The notes under the pieces: model-generated
What the model was told of the DNA's origin: nothing
Databases searched by the model: none
The model's input: only the letters and a program-made list of their open reading frames with translations
In this document: one piece after another, positions 44,555 to 52,390 of the stretch
Layout: every line of letters begins with the position of its first letter
Position numbering within the stretch: the stretch's first letter is position 1
Assembly: GCF_009601685.2 (NCBI RefSeq)
Contig: NZ_CP045701.2
Coordinates: forward strand, 372,001 to 436,000
DNA from: Pseudomonas brassicacearum
Lineage (GTDB): Bacteria; Pseudomonadota; Gammaproteobacteria; Pseudomonadales; Pseudomonadaceae
DNA length: 64,000 nucleotides
Direction of reading: 5' to 3'
Made by a program: the position numbers and the translations under genes

Positions 44555-45771
44555 TTGAAAACCTCGTAATCAGCTGTGGATAAAAACAACGATTTTACTT
44601 GGTGCTGCCCTGTCAAATCTGGAAAGCTACTATAATTTCCAGATTCTTTCCTCAATCTACCGGCAATTATAGCTGGATGGATTCTAAGCTCTCTTGCTAA
44701 TGCCTCTATGTTTTCTCTATTTGGGGAGATGAAGGCATCGCTTCTTCTCCAGATTCCTCTAGGAATAAATGCCTCTCGCGCCAATCGATTCGCTTCCGCC
44801 TCACGCCGATCCTCCGACTCTGTATTAAGATCGTCTAAAAAGGCATCTTCATTCCCTACATGCTTCCAAATATGGGCGACCTCATGAAGCAGCGTGAACC
44901 AGAAGTTGTCTAGCCTATCGTATCTCAGTGTTAACGCGACAATTGGAGTGCCATCATTATCTTTCAGAGCTGCACCGTCCAATTGAGTGCCTTTAAGGTG
45001 AGGCTCAATTACTACTGCTATTCCTTGCCTTTCCAAATACTCTACAGCAAGTAGCGGGCCGCGTTCCGACCAGCTAAGTTGTGCGAGCTCTCTTAAAAAA
45101 TTGCTGGAAATATTTTCACTGTTGAACGGGCCAAGTTTTGGTTTTCTTATACGTGCGGATTGTATTACTCTAGCTAGCCAAGCATAAAGGGAGTATTGGG
45201 TTGTTGGAGATTTTGCTTCTCCCGAAAGCGTTCTTCGAAATGCTGCGGCTCCGAACTGTAATCCTGCGTCTGAGATGAAATGTTTAACAATCTCTTCAAC
45301 CGAAGTTTTTGCTTGAAATGAAAAGTTTTGCAGCCATCCCCTACGTGTCATTTCTTTAATTGGAAATTTCGACCAATCTATATCTTGTTTTGTTTGCTCG
45401 TTATCAGGGCTTGATAAACCTATAAGAGTTTCTGCAGATATGCCCAGTCCAAGTGATAATGCTCGAATCATTTGAACGGTTAAAGGTCTTTTTCTATTTA
45501 AAACTTCTGAAACCCGACTGCTGGTACCGAAGTAGGGAACGAGGTCTGCCTGCTTCAATCCCTTTTCTTGCATGCGAAAGAGAATTGCATCAATTGGATC
45601 TGGCGGCTCAACTGGGTACTTACTATTTTCGTAGGCTTCAAGTAGGACAGTGAGTACTTCAAGTCTGTCACTATCAGTAGTGTAAAGGGATGGATTTTTG
45701 GCCATCAGTACCTGAACTTCTTCAAGGTATGCTCGGTACTGTTCGTCTGTCCGGATAACCTTAGTGTCCAT
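44551..45771 (-). CDS. HigA-type Xre antitoxin fused to ImmA/IrrE metallopeptidase
   Basis: 406 residues. Residues 1-120 match HigA antitoxins (IRTDEQYRAYLEEVQ, PPDPIDAILFRMQEKGL, RVSEVLNRKRPLTVQMIRAL; HTH about 68-95). About 230-406 is an ImmA/IrrE peptidase with HEVAH at 296-300 and a downstream acidic ligand in DRREAEANRLAREAFIP. So a DNA-binding antitoxin is fused to a zinc protease, a layout that could let the repressor respond to infection. It overlaps the HigB-like gene by 11 nt and Beta by 4 nt. Confidence 0.88.
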   Translation of the reverse strand: MDTKVIRTDEQYRAYLEEVQVLMAKNPSLYTTDSDRLEVLTVLLEAYENSKYPVEPPDPIDAILFRMQEKGLKQADLVPYFGTSSRVSEVLNRKRPLTVQMIRALSLGLGISAETLIGLSSPDNEQTKQDIDWSKFPIKEMTRRGWLQNFSFQAKTSVEEIVKHFISDAGLQFGAAAFRRTLSGEAKSPTTQYSLYAWLARVIQSARIRKPKLGPFNSENISSNFLRELAQLSWSERGPLLAVEYLERQGIAVVIEPHLKGTQLDGAALKDNDGTPIVALTLRYDRLDNFWFTLLHEVAHIWKHVGNEDAFLDDLNTESEDRREAEANRLAREAFIPRGIWRRSDAFISPNRENIEALARELRIHPAIIAGRLRKESGNYSSFPDLTGQHQVKSLFLSTADYEVFK

Positions 45772-46039
45772 GGGTGTCTTCGCTAACTTTTAGATCTGTA
45801 ATAAGGGCTACACCCTGCGGGAAGACGATTAACAGTTGTATCGTTAAGCCGCCATTACATACAGGGAATAAAAACGTACCATTGCCAGTGTTTTTGGCAT
45901 TTGGGAATTGGCTGCTCACTTCAGTGGGATGCTTCCAGTGAGCGCTCATGACCTCAGACGCCCAGGTTCGCACCCACTTCTCAATTTCGCTGCCGATGCC
46001 TTTCAAGCTGGCTAGCTTTTCACGTCCGATGAGTCGCAT
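45761..46039 (-). CDS. HigB-like RelE-fold toxin (PF09907-type)
   Basis: 92 residues. The pattern MRLIGREKLASLKG..., W-x-x-EVMSAHWKHPTEVSSQFPNA, GNGTFLFPVCNGGLTIQLLIVF and ALITDLKV fits the HigB_toxin family, which cleaves mRNA on ribosomes. It is followed directly by a HigA-like gene, the usual toxin-first order of higBA. It is the first gene of a three-gene operon with a promoter and two operators immediately upstream. Confidence 0.75.
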   Translation of the reverse strand: MRLIGREKLASLKGIGSEIEKWVRTWASEVMSAHWKHPTEVSSQFPNAKNTGNGTFLFPVCNGGLTIQLLIVFPQGVALITDLKVSEDTHGH

Positions 46040-46048
46040 ATTTTTTCT

Positions 46049-46107
46049 TCCCGATTTGGGAGGATAATGCTCGGATTAGATAAGGCTGTCAATATCCCAA
46101 TTTGGGA
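46049..46107 (-). promoter_or_regulatory. promoter flanked by two operator palindromes for the HigB-HigA/ImmA-Beta operon
   Basis: Near-identical palindromes TCCCGATTTGGGA (46049-46061) and TCCCAATTTGGGA (46095-46107) lie 46 bp apart centre to centre. Between them, reading on the minus strand, are TTGACA, a 17-nt spacer and CATTAT. The first gene starts 10 nt below the inner operator. Binding of the HigA-like repressor to both sites would cover the promoter. Confidence 0.75.
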
Positions 46108-46236
46108 AAACCATCTATGCGTAAGCGTCAGTGCTTTTCCCATGAAGGCTTTCGCGTGATGGTTGCTCTCTTGGGGGTGGGGCGAAAATCCACAAGGTCG
46201 TTTCTCCTTGTTTTGACTGACTATCATTCCCACAAG

Positions 46237-46536
46237 CTATGGGTCTAGAGCAGACAATTTGATGGTACGTAACGTCCAGGTCTTTCCGGCCCTTTTGCAA
46301 ACCAAATGCGCGGTAACCAGATAGTAGGCCCGTGTGTAGGGGGAGTGCTGGGCTAGATGAATGTCGAAAAACCAGACGAGATGCTTTCGTTGCCAGGTCC
46401 AAGGATTGTCTCGTTGCCAGCGATCAGAGATCGCCGCTTGAATGATCTTTGCCTGGCGTATATGACGCTCGCGTGTGGCATGCGATCCGGTCAGGACGGC
46501 AGCCAAGAAAAGCTCGATGTCGAATGGCTTACTCAC
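46237..46536 (-). CDS. conserved integrase-associated hypothetical protein
   Basis: 99 residues; ATG 46536 overlaps the integrase stop by 4 nt. It is Trp-rich (SDRWQRDNPWTWQRKHLVWFFDIHL). I know proteins like it only as the downstream partner of Integrase_1-type recombinases in Pseudomonas islands, so a role in excision or integration control is likely but unproven. No HTH is evident. Confidence 0.6.
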   Translation of the reverse strand: MSKPFDIELFLAAVLTGSHATRERHIRQAKIIQAAISDRWQRDNPWTWQRKHLVWFFDIHLAQHSPYTRAYYLVTAHLVCKRAGKTWTLRTIKLSALDP

Positions 46537-47335
46537 GTCCTACCGCCGATATAAGCTGACACAATGTCGACCCTGCCGTGGCCCAGTTCATAGCTGATTT
46601 GGGTTCTGGTCTCCTGATCGAGACGCGGGTCGAACTGGTAGCATCTGCCTCCGTTGATCGGCGCTTGATGGTGGGAGAGTTGCTCATAGCGTTCGCACGC
46701 ATAGGCCGCCCGCAATTCGTGAAACCCTTTAAGGTTGTGCGTATGGAGGATGTCCCGGGCAGGCCGAACGACGCACTGCCTGAAGTCGCGAAAGCTTTCG
46801 TGCGGAGCTAACAGGTTGCGGCTACCGTCGGGCGAGACTTGTTCGGCAAACCTCAGCGCGTCACGAATATGATCATCTACCGTAATCCATCGATGTGCCG
46901 ACGCACCCGAGCGCCCACCTTTGGTGCCATCCTGGATGTTGATCCTGCCCAATTGGTTTGCCTCACGTTTTAGGCGTACAAGGTCGGCCAAGATAGCCTC
47001 TCGCAAGCGCATTCCGGTGGCTCGTGCCAACTGTGTAATAGCGGCGGCACGGGGATGCTGTTCGCGAAGCGCGTCGATAATGCGTATCACCTGTTCACGA
47101 TCCTGACCTTGCGGTATCCCTGCAAGGTCTGCCGATCAATTTGCCGCGCATCGTTGAACCCCGGTCCATCTTTTGATCGACACCATCGTACAAATGCTTG
47201 CCACCGATCACTGTGTGCTTTGACGGTCCCGTAATGCCCGCCGCCAAACAGATATCGTAGCGCTTGCGGCCCGGCATAGCTCAGTTGCCGACCATAGCCA
47301 AAATTGCGCCCATCCCGTCTACCGACCAATCCCAT
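46533..47335 (-). pseudogene. tyrosine-type integrase, broken by internal out-of-frame deletion
   Basis: An N-terminal frame (ATG 47335 with GGAG upstream, to stop 47087) reads NFGYGRQLSYAGPQALRYLF ... DRQTLQGY and then runs out. In another frame the sequence resumes as PQGQDREQVIRIIDALREQH and continues to 46533 with the catalytic boxes ATGMRLREA, HELRAAYACERY and LGHGRVDIVSAYIGG (Arg, His-x-x-Arg, His, Tyr). About 50-60 residues that join the two halves in relatives are missing. The island's own recombinase is therefore dead unless the C-terminal half is made alone. Confidence 0.85.
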
Positions 47336-47620
47336 GACCAAACTCCTCTCGAAGCCACACTTGTAAAACCTTCCCCACGTCATCCCGCCAAGAATGTTGA
47401 GTGTTATCAGGGATCAAGGCCCCTGCGACCTGTGAGGGTTGTCCACTAACGCGGGACTGACGGCTCTTTACGACCGGGAGCTTGGGCATCTCATGATCAG
47501 GCCTCCTGAGCACTTCCGAAGAAGTGGGCGGGTGGAGGCTGCACTGGCTGACGAGACCAGCGCCGCGAGATCCTGAGTCAGGTGAAGGCAGTGAAGCGAT
47601 GACTGGGGCATGCCTGACTG

Positions 47621-47941
47621 TCAGTCAGGTGCAGTCCGTTCCGTGGGCTGCGGCACCATCATCTGCATCGCTGTTGCTGGTGACTTCGGGTTTGTCACGC
47701 CGATTGTCACGAGGGGGAATGCTGCAAAGCCTTGTATGACGTGGCTTGCAGCAGTGGTACGAGCGCCCGTCTCTTTCCAGGAGAAAGAGACGGGCGCAGG
47801 TTGGCGCAATGAAATGGCCAAGCGGATAGGTTGCTGCAGTGCAGCTATGAAAGGGAATGAGTTGCCGCAGTGGGCACTCTGGTAGAAGTAGGCATCCATC
47901 ACATTGTTGTGACCGTGCGAGCCACCGGACGCTAATCGCAC
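47621..47941 (-). CDS. doubtful hypothetical protein upstream of integrase
   Basis: 106 codons open, with an in-frame ATG at residue 15 (MDAYFYQSAHCGNSFPF). The block PAPVSFSWKETGA is encoded by one arm of a 15-bp inverted repeat (47763-47797). I recall similar short frames near Pseudomonas integrases, but this may be a non-coding structured region. No domain is recognised. Confidence 0.3.
   Translation of the reverse strand: MRLASGGSHGHNNVMDAYFYQSAHCGNSFPFIAALQQPIRLAISLRQPAPVSFSWKETGARTTAASHVIQGFAAFPLVTIGVTNPKSPATAMQMMVPQPTERTAPD
47763..47797. repeat. 15-bp perfect stem-loop in island
   Basis: Arms 47763-47777 and 47783-47797 (GCGCCCGTCTCTTTC and complement) with a 5-nt loop. No U-run follows on either strand, so it is not an obvious terminator. 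It lies in the gap between the integrase remnant and the Abi cassette. Confidence 0.7.
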
Positions 47942-48157
47942 TTTGGGAGAACCACCACCGTGTGGCGTAGCCTTGAAGGTTCTGGCTACCTGGGTGCTGT
48001 CAAAGACAGCGCTTTGCCCGATCTTTTCTACGCCTGTGGATAATTTGGGTCAAGGCTCCAATTTTCGGGAGTTCTGCGGCTGTGGATGAAATTATCCAGC
48101 GGTGGAAATCCGTGGTTTTCCACAGACAGTTGCGTGGGCTTTAGATTTTTTAAGTGA

Positions 48158-48202
48158 GGTCCATCCAAACAGGGCGGCTTTGCAGCCCTGTTTGGATGGA
48201 CC
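48158..48202 (-). terminator. 18-bp inverted repeat after the Abi-associated membrane gene
   Basis: Arms 48158-48175 and 48185-48202 pair perfectly over 18 bp, with a 9-nt loop that itself pairs GC/GC. It lies 27 nt beyond the stop of the minus-strand gene at 48230 and leads on that strand towards TTAAAAAATC. A factor-assisted terminator or RNA-protecting structure is likely. Confidence 0.65.
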
Positions 48203-48229
48203 CGCGTGGCAGAGCAGATTGCGAGATTC

Positions 48230-48559
48230 TTATGGATGTACGCTTGCTTTACTGCGGCATTTTAAAAGCCAAAGCAGTGTTAGCACCGTCGGCCAAAACA
48301 ACGTGTTGAGAACGTCGTGAGCGCTTGCCTGCCAGCGCCAGTATCCGAAGCTTCCAATATCGTCTCGCCGATCTACCCACTCGCCAGCACACGCAATGAT
48401 GAAAACAACCAGCCAGCCAAGGTATGGCCTGAATCGTCGGGTGCCAACGGTCAACGTTAAATAGACTGCCATGCCCAAATAGATATGCAGCGCGTCTTTT
48501 GACAGCCCGGTTGCCGACACGATGGCGAGCTTGATGCTTTGTGAGGTTGAGATATCCAT
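48230..48559 (-). CDS. small multi-span membrane protein (VanZ-like), Abi neighbour
   Basis: 109 residues from ATG 48559, with a GGAGGA site 7 nt upstream. Three hydrophobic segments lie at about 22-38, 45-62 and 84-102. GEWVDRRDD and AHDVLNTLFWP resemble VanZ-type small membrane proteins. It starts 32 nt after the Abi gene stop on the same strand. Either it is a membrane partner of the Abi system or an unrelated passenger; I cannot tell. Confidence 0.65.
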   Translation of the reverse strand: MDISTSQSIKLAIVSATGLSKDALHIYLGMAVYLTLTVGTRRFRPYLGWLVVFIIACAGEWVDRRDDIGSFGYWRWQASAHDVLNTLFWPTVLTLLWLLKCRSKASVHP

Positions 48560-48591
48560 ATCAATTCCTCCTCTCTGCGCCATTGCCGGAC

Positions 48592-49581
48592 TTACGCTAG
48601 ACCCCATTGCTGTTGATCTTTCCAATCATTTGGAAATCCCATGACTAGCAGATGATCCACTTCCTGCTGATCCATGATTTCGGCCAGGCGGAGCTTCCAC
48701 TGGCTGTCTGGGCTGATCAAATCGGTTAGGTAGGCCAGCATCGTCAATACGATGTATAGCCGGTGTTTGGGCTGAGGCCGGTCGGCGGGAGCCGTTGGGA
48801 TGACCCATTCTTTAGGTAAGGATGGTCGAATCGAGAGCTCCCGGTTCCATAGCCGTGAGTGGTGGGCACAGCAGTTTCGAATGAAGGTCAGCGTGTGAAG
48901 CCAGGAGGCCAATACTTCGAAGGGCAGGCTGAATCGGGTGGCGATAGCTTTCTTATCGGCGCTTCTGCCTATGGCATTGAAGAGGGTAGATACCGTCCCA
49001 AGGCTGAGTTCTTCCAGGACCGCCCAAGCGGGTGGCAGCTCAGGGTGGGCATAGGTTGCACCGTAATATCGGAAGTAGTTGTCACGCATGCGGTTTTCGA
49101 TCCGCTGTTGCTGGAGCCCATCGGTCTGTCGGCCCTTTCTGATGCGGTCGATATCACGTCTGAGTTTGCTGCGCTCCTTATTCATTTGCTCCCGCATCGG
49201 ACGCAACAGATCGGGGTGTGAGTATGACGAGGAGAAGACTGACGCGTCAGCTATCCAGTCAGGCCCGTATTTTGGACACATATAATTGCTGATGGTCGCT
49301 CGTATGGCGACTTCGACACGTTCGATGGCATCCATGGTGATGCGCCGCAACGAACCATCGAAGCGGTAGATGTCGACGATTGCCTTCAGTGTGCTGCCTG
49401 GCTTGAACGTGTGTTCAGGGTCTGGCTCCTGAAAGGGGCGCATGTAGGGACTCAGGCGAAACAGCGTGACCACTTCGAGAAAACGCATGGCCCGATCATC
49501 GTTGGCGATGTGCAAGCCTCGTTGTTTCAGCAGTTCCAATTGCTGTTCTACGCTGAGGGCCGGTTTGTCGAAGGGCCTCAT
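48592..49581 (-). CDS. Abi_2/AbiF-type abortive-infection HEPN protein
   Basis: 329 residues from ATG 49581, GGAG 8 nt upstream. Abi_2 features: FDKPALSVEQQLELLKQRGL at the N-terminus, FLEVVTLFRLSPYMRPFQ, YRFDGSLRRITMDAIERVEVAIR, PPAWAVLEELSLGTVSTLF, and the HEPN RNase motif R235-NCCA-H240 in IRNCCAHHSRLWNRELS. Such proteins cleave RNA to abort phage infection. AbiF-type members are reported to be held inactive by an RNA encoded next to them; a leader RNA candidate sits directly upstream here. Confidence 0.88.
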   Translation of the reverse strand: MRPFDKPALSVEQQLELLKQRGLHIANDDRAMRFLEVVTLFRLSPYMRPFQEPDPEHTFKPGSTLKAIVDIYRFDGSLRRITMDAIERVEVAIRATISNYMCPKYGPDWIADASVFSSSYSHPDLLRPMREQMNKERSKLRRDIDRIRKGRQTDGLQQQRIENRMRDNYFRYYGATYAHPELPPAWAVLEELSLGTVSTLFNAIGRSADKKAIATRFSLPFEVLASWLHTLTFIRNCCAHHSRLWNRELSIRPSLPKEWVIPTAPADRPQPKHRLYIVLTMLAYLTDLISPDSQWKLRLAEIMDQQEVDHLLVMGFPNDWKDQQQWGLA

Positions 49582-49595
49582 GTAGTTTTCTCCAG

Positions 49596-49659
49596 GCAAA
49601 AAAAACCCGCACGATTTGAGCTTGCTGACTGGGTCAACCTAGGCTTGGCGGGTGTGTTG
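49596..49659 (-). ncRNA. candidate antitoxin/leader RNA upstream of the Abi gene
   Basis: On the minus strand a transcript starting near 49659 would fold with a 6-bp basal stem (49648-49653 with 49605-49610), an inner TGAC/GTCA hairpin (49626-49636) and a T8 tail (49598-49605). The Abi ribosome site follows about 7 nt later. It thus looks like a short, structured, terminator-ended RNA rather than a plain leader. The role as RNA antitoxin is inferred from AbiF-type systems. Confidence 0.6.
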
Positions 49660-49665
49660 GGGTGC

Positions 49666-49693
49666 ATTATAGGTAGGTGTAAGAAGCCGTCAA
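49666..49693 (-). promoter_or_regulatory. sigma-70 promoter of the Abi leader RNA
   Basis: Minus strand: TTGACG (49693-49688), a 16-nt spacer and a perfect TATAAT (49671-49666). It is the strongest-looking promoter in the island and points at the Abi RNA and gene. Confidence 0.7.
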
Positions 49694-49805
49694 CGTTGCA
49701 CTGACGTGAAATTGTAACGAGTAGACGCGCGAGTAAAGCTTGGTCTGTCGATGCTGATAAGGCGGTGCTGGACTTTATCCAGCTTCTAGGAGGTTTAAAC
49801 CTCCC

Positions 49806-49850
49806 AGAAACAACAAAGCCCTCGCATTTCTGCGAGGGCTTCGTTTTGTA

Positions 49851-49873
<23 letters not shown>
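49806..49873. repeat. right att-like direct repeat within/after tRNA-Thr
   Basis: 68-nt partner of 40536-40602. It includes the tRNA-Thr 3' end (49851-49873) and the downstream terminator hairpin GCCCTCGC...GCGAGGGC (49818-49839). The tRNA gene is intact at this end. Confidence 0.9.
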
Positions 49874-49926
<53 letters not shown>

Positions 49927-50001
49927 GTGTGGGCGACGATTATAGCGATTGGGTGCGTTCTGTAAACCCCTGAATTCTGACTATTTTTGCACGACCCATA
50001 C

Positions 50002-50826
50002 TCAAGCGCGGTGCAGCAGGTTGCGCAGTTTGTTCAGGGCTCGCCAGGTGCGGCTGTTTTGCATGGCCTGGAGTTGGGCTTCGGCCTGTTCAGCCCGTTG
50101 CAGGGCGGCGCTGAGCTGTTGGTCTGCGTCGTCGATGGGGTGGCTGAATTTGTGGCCTTTGCAGAGTTGGAAGCCGTCGAGGTTGCACGGAGGGATGTCG
50201 AAGGCAGGTTTGAGGGCCAGGTGTTCTTCGGCGAGGTAGTAGGTGTTGATGCCGTCGAACAGGATGGACTGGTAGCCGGCGCCGGTCACCAGGGTTTCCC
50301 AGGTCTGGTCGCGGGCCCATGGGGTTTCGATGAGGATGATCCATGGGCGCCAGCGGCTGAAGTCCATGCCGCGCAGGACGGTTTCTTCGTGGCCTTCGAC
50401 GTCGATTTTCAGGAAGTGGATGGGGCGGTCCTGGGCGTATTGCTCGCAGATGGAGGCCAGGGTGCGGGATTGGACGGTCTGGTTGCGCACGTCCATGCCG
50501 GCATCGCGGTGTTGTTGGGCGATGCTGGCTTCTACGGTGGAAAGGCCCGTGTCGGCGATGGTGTAGAAGGTCAGGCTTTCGGCGTTTTCGCCGGCCACGC
50601 ATTGCAGGTTGATGTCGTGGGGGCGTTGTTGGCAGAGCGCGTCGTAGTAAGCCGGCACCGGTTCGATGTTGATGCCGCGCCAGCCGCGGTCGTAGAACGC
50701 TCGGGTAACCGAATCATCTGTCGGATGGTTGGCGCCGACGTCGAGGTAAAAGCCGTTTTCCACCGATTGAAGGGCGCGCCACAGGCGTATGTCTTCGAAG
50801 TTCTGTGCGTAGGAAATGAACGTCAC
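50002..50826 (-). CDS. FkbM-family methyltransferase
   Basis: 274 residues from GTG 50826. The SAM-binding motif FYLDVGANHPTDDSVT is near 27-42, INIEP supplies the second acidic site, and FLKIDVEGHEETVLRG is the FkbM family hallmark near 140-155. A C-terminal coiled stretch (about 230-270, ALQRAEQAEAQLQAM) follows. FkbM enzymes O-methylate sugars or small molecules; a surface glycan is plausible but not shown. It stands alone, with tRNA-Thr downstream. Confidence 0.9.
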   Translation of the reverse strand: MTFISYAQNFEDIRLWRALQSVENGFYLDVGANHPTDDSVTRAFYDRGWRGINIEPVPAYYDALCQQRPHDINLQCVAGENAESLTFYTIADTGLSTVEASIAQQHRDAGMDVRNQTVQSRTLASICEQYAQDRPIHFLKIDVEGHEETVLRGMDFSRWRPWIILIETPWARDQTWETLVTGAGYQSILFDGINTYYLAEEHLALKPAFDIPPCNLDGFQLCKGHKFSHPIDDADQQLSAALQRAEQAEAQLQAMQNSRTWRALNKLRNLLHRA

Positions 50827-51157
50827 GGCCAGTCCTTGCGTGTGTCGGCATTATGTCAATCACGATACGTGGGGCTGTTGTATAGCACGGGCGTGGTGGA
50901 CGCAATTATTGGCGCGGCACAGCACTGAATTCGGCGGTTATGTCGTTTTGCTTAGACGCTTATGCACAACGGGCAGGATGGGGCCGGTGGAACCTTGCGA
51001 TTTTGTGACCGCTTTCGCGTTTCGTCGCAAATCCCTGTTTTCATGGTTTTTTATCCATGTGAACAAAAAATGACCAGCGTTGATTGGGTCAGGAAATGGC
51101 GAATTTCTTGGATCCAGGTTTATTTCATCAACAGAGTTATCCACAGGGTGTTTCGTC
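50827..51157. other. gap with no supported gene
   Basis: 330 nt between the FkbM start and the end of the METTL25-like gene. It holds one perfect DnaA-box sequence TTATCCACA (51137-51145) but no cluster. No terminator or gene is convincing. Confidence 0.5.
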
Positions 51158-52390
51158 TCAGCAACGTTCTGCCAGCAACAGCAGATTGCGCGGCGTCAGC
51201 AGTGTTTCGCAGAAGGTGCCGAGGCGAACCTCGTAGCCTTTTTGAGAAAGGAAAAGCGCTCGGTCCAGTACCAGCCAAAGTTCCAGGGGGCGCCGGAAAA
51301 GGCCTCGCAGCAACTCCAGGTTGCGCACCTCGGACAGGCGCTGATGGCCTGCTGCTTCCAAGGCGACCCAATCAGGCGCGCCGACTGTGGATAAGTCTTT
51401 GAGGGCCGTCAGGTCGGTACAGTATTGGGCGAAGGATTTTTCCAACCAGGCGCTGGGCAGCGAGGGGGTGGGCAAGTAGTCGTCGCACCCTCTGATTTGT
51501 CGTTGCAGCAGGTCGAAGCCCAGGCGCCAGGCCATGGATTGGTCCCGTTGTCTTCTGACGCGCGCGCCAGCGGTGACGGTTTCGGTCAGCGGCAGGCTGA
51601 GATCGTCGAGCGACAGCTGTAGGGCAGAGCCCTTGGCCGCGTCGGACAGCGCTTGATAATGCTCGCTGCTGATGCGGTTGTAGCAGCACGGCGCGATAGC
51701 CAGTTGTGCACAACCCGCGGCGCTGGCCAGGTGCATCAAGCGCACATGCAGGTCGCCGCAGGCGTGCAGGGCTACAGGCGTGTGCTCGCGGTGGAGCGCC
51801 TGGGCGGCGTCCGCCGCCAATACGTCTTGTTGCAGGTGCGTGGCGGACAGGTGATGGCGCTGGCTCAGTTGTTGGCCGTTGGCGACCAGTGCGGGGTCGT
51901 ACTCCAGGCAGGTCAGTTGCTGCTCAGCGTGCAATAGGCGTCGACCGAGGTGGCCTTTGCCGGCGCACCAATCCAGCCAATGGGTCGGTTGGGTGGTGAA
52001 GTGCAGGCGGCTGGCGAAGGCTTCGATCTGCTGCCATTTGCGTCCGGGCACGTCGACGTTGAGGCGATGGCCTGGTGCTTGGAGCGTGCTGGCCGGCAAT
52101 TGTGCAACAGCGCTCAATGCACGGGAGATAGCGGCCAGTTCCGGGAATGGCGTTGGCGCGTCTTCCATCAACCAGGGCTGATGATGATCGTTTTCTGCAG
52201 CCTCCAGCGAACGCTGGCGTAGCCATTGGGACAATTTCGGGTGGGACGTTTCCCAGGGCAGTTGCAGATGGGTGAACGGACGCGGTTTCCACAGTGCCTG
52301 GTGCGCCGTGAGAAAAACGTCCAGCGCGGTAAAGCGGGCGAGCAGGGCCTCGCCCGTCAGCACGCCGCTGTCAGCGCCCTTGGCAGGCAT
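51158..52390 (-). CDS. SAM-dependent methyltransferase, Methyltransf_32/METTL25-like
   Basis: 410 residues. The SAM-binding loop is DWCAGKGHLGRRLL near 140-153. HACGDLHVRLM near 208-218 and IAPCCYNR near 231-238 form the set typical of PF13679 (METTL25-like; the APCCY block is characteristic). Eukaryotic relatives methylate RNA; the bacterial substrate is unknown. Its start overlaps the end of the ABC permease gene by 20 nt, so it is the last gene of that operon. Confidence 0.82.
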   Translation of the reverse strand: MPAKGADSGVLTGEALLARFTALDVFLTAHQALWKPRPFTHLQLPWETSHPKLSQWLRQRSLEAAENDHHQPWLMEDAPTPFPELAAISRALSAVAQLPASTLQAPGHRLNVDVPGRKWQQIEAFASRLHFTTQPTHWLDWCAGKGHLGRRLLHAEQQLTCLEYDPALVANGQQLSQRHHLSATHLQQDVLAADAAQALHREHTPVALHACGDLHVRLMHLASAAGCAQLAIAPCCYNRISSEHYQALSDAAKGSALQLSLDDLSLPLTETVTAGARVRRQRDQSMAWRLGFDLLQRQIRGCDDYLPTPSLPSAWLEKSFAQYCTDLTALKDLSTVGAPDWVALEAAGHQRLSEVRNLELLRGLFRRPLELWLVLDRALFLSQKGYEVRLGTFCETLLTPRNLLLLAERC

